Below are positions 59,143 through 64,000 of a stretch of 64,000 nt of DNA, piece by piece. A program made the translations under genes and the position numbers. The DNA is taken from contig NZ_CP016353.1 of the NCBI RefSeq assembly GCF_002240355.1, forward strand, positions 62,001 to 126,000. The letters are read 5' to 3'. The stretch comes from Prauserella marina (lineage in GTDB: Bacteria; Actinomycetota; Actinomycetes; Mycobacteriales; Pseudonocardiaceae). The first letter of the stretch is position 1; each line of letters begins with the position of its first letter. The notes under the pieces were generated by a model. That model did not search any database. It worked only from the letters and a program-made list of their open reading frames with translations, and was not told where the DNA came from.

Positions 59143-59694
59143 TTACAGCTTTCCGCCCGCTACCGGCGGCATCGTGACGTCGTCGCCGCCGTCGCCTACC
59201 GACTCGCGGTGCAGGAACCGCTCGACCTCGAACAGGTTGCCGTTCGCCCTGTCGACGATGTTCAGCAGAGTCGACATCGCGGAGATTTCCTCGACCTGCT
59301 CCTTGAGGAACCACTGGATGAACTGCTCGGCGGTGTAGTCGTCTTCCGCGCGGGCGGCTTTCGCCAGCGTCCTGATGTCGGCAGCGACTTCCTTCTCCTG
59401 CTCAAGGGCCAGTTCGACCAGTTGGCGAGCGTCGGCGAAATCGTTGCGAACGCTGCCGCTGTCCGGGATCTCGACGTGGTGGCTGGTGTCCAACATGTAC
59501 TGGACGAGCGCCATGGCGTGGTTCCGCTCCTCAACAGACTGCTTGTAAAAGTGCTTGGCCAGTTGAGGAAGGTCCTCGTTGTCGAACCAGACAGCAAGCG
59601 CGATGTACTGCTGCGAGGCGTTGAACTCGTTGTGGATCTGCGCCTGTAGCAATTCGTAGAACTTTGAACGCGGTTGCTTCTTTGAGGTGGCCAT
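59143..59694 (-). CDS. Ferritin, 183 aa
   Basis: Non-haem iron-storage ferritin (bacterioferritin B/FtnA-like). The four-helix bundle carries ferroxidase residues: E in QIHNEFNASQQYIALAVWFDNEDLPQLA, E and H in VEERNHAMALVQYM, and QFIQWFLKEQVEEI with a Glu/Gln pair. A C-terminal tail GDDVTMPPVAGGKL follows, like mycobacterial BfrB. ATG 59694 is chosen from the -10 TATCTT seven bases upstream. Iron regulation by IdeR/DtxR boxes at 59769-59839 is likely. Confidence 0.95.
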   Translation of the reverse strand: MATSKKQPRSKFYELLQAQIHNEFNASQQYIALAVWFDNEDLPQLAKHFYKQSVEERNHAMALVQYMLDTSHHVEIPDSGSVRNDFADARQLVELALEQEKEVAADIRTLAKAARAEDDYTAEQFIQWFLKEQVEEISAMSTLLNIVDRANGNLFEVERFLHRESVGDGGDDVTMPPVAGGKL

Positions 59695-59701
59695 GTATTC
59701 G

Positions 59702-59707
59702 AAGATA
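59702..59707 (-). promoter_or_regulatory. -10 element TATCTT of ferritin gene
   Basis: TATCTT ends seven bases before ATG 59694, giving a leaderless mRNA starting near 59694. Confidence 0.5.
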
Positions 59708-59768
59708 CGCGGGACGAGGCCCTTTTTTCCAGTCGATAGTGGTGATGTGCAACCCATTTGATTACAAT

Positions 59769-59839
59769 TAATGAGCCAAGGTTTTGCTTATTTTGTTTAG
59801 GCTCGCCTAAGAATTTCGATCAATTAGGTGAGCCTTGCT
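59769..59839 (-). promoter_or_regulatory. Cluster of IdeR/DtxR-like iron boxes upstream of ferritin
   Basis: Three related sites: TTAATGAGCCAAGGTTTTG (59769-59787, weak), the perfect palindrome TTAGGC-TC-GCCTAA (59798-59811), and TTAGGTGAGCCTTGC (59825-59839). They resemble the IdeR consensus with TTAGG and CCTAA half-sites and are spaced 27-29 bp apart. They lie about 75-145 bp upstream of the ferritin start, the position from which mycobacterial IdeR activates bfrB. Confidence 0.65.
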
Positions 59840-59868
59840 TTGCCCATTTGTTCGTGGTCGCGGGCGGT

Positions 59869-61107
59869 TCAGTATGGAACCGGTTCCCTGGTGATCGGGC
59901 AGGACATGCAGCGCGGCCCGCCCCGCCCTGAACCGAGCTCCGAACCCGCGATCCGGAGTACCTCGATGCCCGCCTCCTCAAGCCTCGCGTTGGTCTCCAC
60001 GTTGCGTTCGTAGCCGATGACGACACCGGGTGCGACGGCGAGAGTGTTGTTGCCGTCGTCCCACTGCTCCCGCTCCGCGGTCACCGGATCGAGGCCGGTG
60101 TCGATCACGTTGAGCCGCTCGATCCCCATGGCCGTCGCGGCAGCCGAAAGGAACGGTTCCGGCCCTGCGACCTGCAACGCACCGTCGTCGCGCTGACTCA
60201 GCGCGTAGGCGACGAGTGAATCCCTCGCCAGTGGGTACATCACGACCGCGTCGGGGCCGATCATCGTGCAGACGGTGTCGAGATGCATGGTCGCGCGTGT
60301 CTGCGCGATCGGGACCGCGAGCACGGTGTGCGCGATCCCGTCGGCGAACGCGGACCTCGCGAGCGCTTCCGCTCCGGCCGCCGTCGTTCGCTCGCCGACC
60401 CCCACCGCGAGCACCCCGGGCCCCAGCAGCAGGACGTCGCCACCCTCGACCGGTGCGGAATGCGCGCCGTAGGCGCGGGCCGTTCCATGGAAAAGGGGAT
60501 GGTAGGCGTACACGATGTCCAGCAGCGCGGTTTCCCTTCGCCTGGCAGGCATCGCCAGTGAGGAAATGGCGACGCGGTCACCGATCCAGGCCGACGAATC
60601 GCGCGTGAAAAGCAGGTTCGGGAGCGGGTCGACCGCGAAATCGTGTGGATGATTCATTTTTCGTACCAGGGAAGCACCCTCGCTCGCGGGCAGTTCCTCG
60701 AAGGTCATCCCGGACATCAGCACCTCGGCCAGCGCGAGGGAGCCCAAGCCGGAAAGATGCGAGCGGAGGGCGTCGGTGAGTTCGGTGCCGAGTCGCTTTC
60801 CGTCGACGGCGGCGTGCACGCCAGCCGCGTGTGCTCGCGGATCGTCGAGGGCTGAGCCGAGCAAATCCGCGAGCAGCAACACTTCGACGCCGCGTTCGCG
60901 AAGTACCCCGGCGAACGCGTCGTGTTCCTGCTGTGCCCTGTCGACCCACGGGATCGAGTCGAACAACAGTTGGTCGTTGTTGCGGGGAGTCAGCCGCTTC
61001 AGCTCGTTTCCGGGACGGTGCAACAGAACCGTGCGTAGTGGCCCCACCTCACTGTCCACCCGAGGTCCACTGGCGTCGGCAAGATTCCGCGTGTTCGAAT
61101 TCGGCAC
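59869..61107 (-). CDS. arcA: Arginine deiminase, 412 aa
   Basis: Converts arginine to citrulline and ammonia. Catalytic C400 in [10 protein letters not shown]; Asp/Glu/His set in [22 protein letters not shown] and [13 protein letters not shown]; substrate loop [14 protein letters not shown]. Length is that of ArcA. GTG 61107 follows a leaderless TAGGCT box at 61120-61115. No ornithine carbamoyltransferase or carbamate kinase gene follows, so it is a stand-alone deiminase, as in many actinobacteria. Confidence 0.95.
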   Translation of the reverse strand: MPNSNTRNLADASGPRVDSEVGPLRTVLLHRPGNELKRLTPRNNDQLLFDSIPWVDRAQQEHDAFAGVLRERGVEVLLLADLLGSALDDPRAHAAGVHAAVDGKRLGTELTDALRSHLSGLGSLALAEVLMSGMTFEELPASEGASLVRKMNHPHDFAVDPLPNLLFTRDSSAWIGDRVAISSLAMPARRRETALLDIVYAYHPLFHGTARAYGAHSAPVEGGDVLLLGPGVLAVGVGERTTAAGAEALARSAFADGIAHTVLAVPIAQTRATMHLDTVCTMIGPDAVVMYPLARDSLVAYALSQRDDGALQVAGPEPFLSAAATAMGIERLNVIDTGLDPVTAEREQWDDGNNTLAVAPGVVIGYERNVETNARLEEAGIEVLRIAGSELGSGRGGPRCMSCPITREPVPY

Positions 61108-61114
61108 ATCGGTG

Positions 61115-61120
61115 AGCCTA
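61115..61120 (-). promoter_or_regulatory. -10 element TAGGCT of arcA
   Basis: Ends seven bases before GTG 61107. Confidence 0.5.
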
Positions 61121-61282
61121 GTGAGTGCCCTGTTGGTGGCTCGAAAACGAAATGGCGCCGGCGCGCCGGGATAACGAAGGATGCGTTCGTGAATCCGGGA
61201 CGGCTGAACCGGTTGCGCCGCATGCGGTTTGTTGCGCGACGTGGATCACGTTCAAGATCACCTTGCCGAGGGTCACCCGCGT

Positions 61283-61319
61283 CGTGGTGGGCGCCCGTTA
61301 TGCGCGAGTGCCCACCACG
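61283..61319 (-). terminator. Hairpin terminator of the 62-aa gene
   Basis: CGTGGTGGGC (61283-61292) pairs with GCCCACCACG (61310-61319), loop 17 bases, immediately after the stop at 61331 on the minus strand. No T-tract. Confidence 0.6.
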
Positions 61320-61330
61320 AAACCGGCGAC

Positions 61331-61519
61331 TCAGCGTTGCAGCCTGGTGACCCTTGCCGGTTCCACCATGCTCGCGTAGCGCGGCTCCGCGACCGGCACG
61401 ATCGTGAACTCCCAGTTGTCGACGCCACCACCCATGATCTCCGCATAGCGCTCGGCCGAATCCCTGTTGGCAAAGCGAATCTGCTGGTCATTGAGTCGAT
61501 GGGTGATCTTGCAAGCCAT
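61331..61519 (-). CDS. Conserved small protein, 62 aa
   Basis: Reads MACKITHRLNDQQIRFANRD, then SAERYAEIMGGGVDNWEFTIVP: strand-helix-strand, soluble. The pattern strand, FANRDSAERYAEIM helix, then strand is common in small actinobacterial hypotheticals. A perfect ribosome site GGAGGGG lies three to four bases before ATG 61519. Function unknown. Its length and context (own promoter region and terminator) support a real gene. Confidence 0.75.
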   Translation of the reverse strand: MACKITHRLNDQQIRFANRDSAERYAEIMGGGVDNWEFTIVPVAEPRYASMVEPARVTRLQR

Positions 61520-61614
61520 GTGCCCCTCCTGGCGTCAGTGGTGAGCCGGTTCGTGCATTCCCCTGCTATCCGGTCGCACCACATTAGAACATGTGTTCGA
61601 ACGCCCCCGCAATC

Positions 61615-62427
61615 TCACGGGAGCCAAGAAACATGATCACGCAGAACGGCGTAGCCCACGAAGGCGACCACGTCGAGCAAAGTGTGCGCGATGACCAGTG
61701 GCCAGAGCCGGTTCGTCCGCTGCCACAGCCTGCCGAACACGAGTCCCATCACGACGTTTCCGACGAATCCGCCAAGCCCTTGATAGAGGTGATAAGACCC
61801 ACGAAGCACCGCGGCGAGCAGCAGCGCGGGGTTCTCGCCCATGCCGAGCTGCCGCAATCGCGTCAGGAGGTATCCGACGACCAGGACTTCTTCCGCGAAC
61901 GAGTTGCCGAACGCCGACAACGTCAGGGTGATCGGCCGCCACCAGCTCTCGCCGAGCGTGGAGGGCTGGACGGCGAGGTTGAAGCCGAGCTTCCAGGCCG
62001 CGAAGTACAGCAGCAGGCCGGGGATGCCGATGAGGGCGGTCAGTCCGACTCCCCAGCCGAAGTCGCGGCCGACCCGCGTGCGGTCCATGCCGATCGCGGC
62101 GAGCTTGGTGCCCGCTCGCCACAGCAGGTAGAGACCGAGCGCGCCCCAGCCGAGCAACTGGACCACGCTCAGTAGCTGCTTGAGCGCGTCGATGAGGCCG
62201 AGCGTCGCCTGCGGGACGTTGATCGCGACCTGTTGTTCCGAGAGTGGAACAGGGCGCAAAAACGAGTCGATGAGCGATAACAGACTGCGTATGCCTGATA
62301 AACCGAGGGTGATGGAAAAGACCAGGACCAGCTCGATCGTGACCGCGCGACGTTCGGCGGGATCGGTGAGTTTCGCCGGTTGAGCGGGTGCGGATGGGGT
62401 CAACCAGCCGCGGAGGACATTCGACAC
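61615..62427 (-). CDS. CPBP family intramembrane glutamic endopeptidase, 270 aa
   Basis: Abi/CAAX-like membrane protease with about seven helices. Catalytic motifs: motif 1 F-A-E-E-V-L-V-V-G-Y-L (EExxxR-like, without the Arg), motif 2 RGSYHLYQGLGGFVGN (His) and motif 3 HTLLDVV (H ... D). Function in bacteria is variable: self-immunity, lipoprotein or prenyl-protein processing. GTG 62427 follows TAACGT (62439-62434) with six bases between. Confidence 0.88.
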   Translation of the reverse strand: MSNVLRGWLTPSAPAQPAKLTDPAERRAVTIELVLVFSITLGLSGIRSLLSLIDSFLRPVPLSEQQVAINVPQATLGLIDALKQLLSVVQLLGWGALGLYLLWRAGTKLAAIGMDRTRVGRDFGWGVGLTALIGIPGLLLYFAAWKLGFNLAVQPSTLGESWWRPITLTLSAFGNSFAEEVLVVGYLLTRLRQLGMGENPALLLAAVLRGSYHLYQGLGGFVGNVVMGLVFGRLWQRTNRLWPLVIAHTLLDVVAFVGYAVLRDHVSWLP

Positions 62428-62433
62428 TGTGGC

Positions 62434-62439
62434 ACGTTA
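62434..62439 (-). promoter_or_regulatory. -10 element TAACGT of CPBP gene
   Basis: Ends six bases before GTG 62427. Confidence 0.45.
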
Positions 62440-62585
62440 CATCAATTTGGAATAAAGCCAGGTCAAGTAGGCAAAGTTGACGGATTTCACGCAGGAAAAC
62501 TTGGCAATTTGGCGACTACCCGACATTCGAGTTGTTAACGAACACTAGGGTGCTAGCGACCGAAAACGATGAAGGAAGGAGCCTC

Positions 62586-64000
62586 GTGACGGAAACGTCG
62601 GATACCGAGGCCGCTGCACCTGCATCGCGGAAACCCTGGACATCGACGATCGCACCGAGGGTCTTCTGGCCCTCCGCGATCATCATCGTGGGCTTCGTGT
62701 TGTTCACGGTGCTGTTCCCCACTGCGGTTGGGGATGCGATCAGCGCCTTGCAGGAGACGGTGGTCGGCACATTCAGCTGGTACTACATGCTGATCGTGTC
62801 GGGCTTCGTGCTGTTCTCGCTGTGGATCGGCCTCAGCCACTACGGCGACATCAAGCTCGGCCCTGACGAAGAACCGCCCGAATTCGGGATGAAGACCTGG
62901 TTCTCGATGCTGTTCGCGGCGGGCATGGGCATCGGCCTCGTCTTCTGGGGCGTCGCGGAGCCGCTCAACCACTTCGCGGGCATCCCGAACAGAGCGACAG
63001 GCATCGAGGCGGGCACCGAAGAGGGCGCCCACCAATCGATCTTGCAGACTTTCCTGCACTGGGGCCTTCACCCGTGGGCGATCTACGTCGTCGTCGGTGT
63101 CGCGGTCGCTTACGCGATCCACCGCAAGAAGCGGCCGGTGTCCATTCGCTACGCGCTTGAGTCGCTGCTCGGCAGGCGGGTCAAGGGCTGGGTCGGCGAC
63201 ATCATCGACATCGCGGCCATCGTCGGTACGTTGTTCGGTGTCGCGACCTCGCTTGGTCTCGGAGTCATGCAGGTCGCCTCCGGTCTTGAGTTCCTCGACA
63301 TCGTCAGCGATCCGGACAACGTGACCTACGCGGTGCTGATCGGTGCGATCACCACGCTGGCGATCGTGTCCGTGGTTTCCGGCCTCAAGCGCGGCATCAA
63401 GTGGCTTTCGAACATCAACATGAGCCTTGCCGCGGCGTTGCTGCTGTTCGTGCTGATCGCGGGACCGACGCTGTTCATCTTCCGCGACATCGTGCAGAAC
63501 ATCGGCGACTACTTCCAGAACCTGTTGTCGATGAGCTTCAACACGACCGCCTACGCCGGTGAGGACGGCAGTGCGTGGCAGGGTTCGTGGACGACGTTCT
63601 ACTGGGGCTGGTGGATTTCCTGGGCGCCCTTCGTCGGTGTGTTCATCGCGCGCATCTCGCGAGGCCGCACGGTCAGGGAGTTCGTCGCGGGCGTGCTGCT
63701 CGTGCCGAGCGCCGTCACGTTCCTGTGGTTCACCGTCTTCGGTGGAACCGCGCTGCACCGTGAGCTGTTCGGTGGCGGCGGGCTGATCGGTACCGACGAA
63801 ACCGGTGCCGCCACAGTGGACACCAACGGTGCGCTGTTCGGTCTGCTCGGCGAGATGCCGGCAGGCACGTTCGTCGTGGTCGGCGCGATCATCCTGATCG
63901 TGCTGTTCTTCGTGACCTCTTCGGACTCCGGCTCGCTCGTCGTCGACATGCTCGCCTCGGGCGGAGACCCCAACCCTCCAGTGTGGAGCAGGGTGTTCTG
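62586..64000 (+). CDS. BCCT family transporter, truncated by window edge (471 codons present)
   Basis: Second betaine/carnitine/choline transporter in the window. GTG 62586 has AAGGAAGGA about five bases upstream. The N-terminus is a soluble 20-residue tail, then helices. Signatures: MLFAAGMGIGLVFWGVAEPLNHF, TFLHWGLHPWAIYVVVGVAVAY, GIKWLSNINMSLAA, and the aromatic box TTFYWGWWISWAPFVGVFIARISRGRTVREF. Identity to the BCCT at 14779 is moderate, so they are paralogues with perhaps different substrates. The N-terminal tail lacks the long acidic run of the first copy. No partner gene is seen before the edge. Confidence 0.93.
   Translation, partial: MTETSDTEAAAPASRKPWTSTIAPRVFWPSAIIIVGFVLFTVLFPTAVGDAISALQETVVGTFSWYYMLIVSGFVLFSLWIGLSHYGDIKLGPDEEPPEFGMKTWFSMLFAAGMGIGLVFWGVAEPLNHFAGIPNRATGIEAGTEEGAHQSILQTFLHWGLHPWAIYVVVGVAVAYAIHRKKRPVSIRYALESLLGRRVKGWVGDIIDIAAIVGTLFGVATSLGLGVMQVASGLEFLDIVSDPDNVTYAVLIGAITTLAIVSVVSGLKRGIKWLSNINMSLAAALLLFVLIAGPTLFIFRDIVQNIGDYFQNLLSMSFNTTAYAGEDGSAWQGSWTTFYWGWWISWAPFVGVFIARISRGRTVREFVAGVLLVPSAVTFLWFTVFGGTALHRELFGGGGLIGTDETGAATVDTNGALFGLLGEMPAGTFVVVGAIILIVLFFVTSSDSGSLVVDMLASGGDPNPPVWSRVF

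Overview
The window is high-GC actinobacterial DNA, most like the family Pseudonocardiaceae (Amycolatopsis, Prauserella, Saccharomonospora type). This rests on the strong G/C third-position bias, many GTG starts, very frequent ATGA/GTGA gene overlaps, many -10 boxes placed 6-8 bases before the start codon (leaderless mRNAs), and actinobacterial families such as DUF5926, DUF6474, DUF4328, SigE-type sigma factors and TM0106-type nucleases. The genus is inference. It reads as ordinary chromosome: no phage, insertion sequence or CRISPR array was seen.

Layout. 1-5.5 kb: edge of a CoA-ester lyase gene, an unknown protein, an NAD(P)-binding reductase, a 21-bp tandem repeat, a sugar-lactone oxidase divergent from a PLP-type amino acid deaminase/aldolase, and a TetR regulator. 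5.9-11.6 kb: two conserved small unknowns, an XRE/TPR regulator with an internal Tat-like signal, an APH-type kinase, and a STAND/TPR regulator broken at a perfect inverted repeat. 11.7-14.5 kb: copper operon (membrane protein, YcnI, CopC, CopD). 14.8-20.1 kb: five overlapping genes for compatible-solute uptake, a BCCT carrier followed by a complete OpuC-like ABC transporter. 20.1-21.2 kb: a short leader ORF ending Cys-Cys-stop in front of a TauD-type dioxygenase, which suggests cysteine-responsive attenuation. 21.2-33 kb: DUF6474, RecB-like nuclease, SDR, gamma-glutamyltransferase-like enzyme, ECF sigma with VOC and SnoaL-like genes, a molybdopterin oxidoreductase, a membrane protein and a NarL-type two-component system.

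33-42.3 kb is an envelope/glycan region: an acyltransferase with a proline-rich tail, a PIG-V-like mannosyltransferase, a 1252-residue glycosyltransferase-glycosyltransferase-coiled coil-FkbM methyltransferase fusion, and two paralogous single-pass membrane proteins. 42.3-48.3 kb: MsrA, NYN-domain protein, PASTA-like lipoprotein, small XRE regulator, tRNA-Gly(GCC), an ECF sigma factor fused to a zinc anti-sigma motif and a membrane tail, and an Fpg/Nei glycosylase. 48.3-53.8 kb: a LytS-type kinase, S49 peptidase, LytTR regulator, small membrane subunit and SSS-family monocarboxylate symporter, probably a sensed carboxylate-uptake locus. 53.8-59.1 kb: rhodanese, DUF4328, cytochrome P450, DUF5926, DUF952, and a SigE-type sigma factor with a coupled membrane partner. 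59.1-64 kb: a ferritin with several IdeR/DtxR-like boxes upstream, arginine deiminase, a small conserved protein, a CPBP protease and a second BCCT carrier running off the window.

Functionally the window is rich in osmoprotectant transport (two BCCT carriers, one ABC system), metal handling (copper operon, iron-controlled ferritin), envelope glycosylation and several one-gene sigma/anti-sigma or XRE regulatory units.
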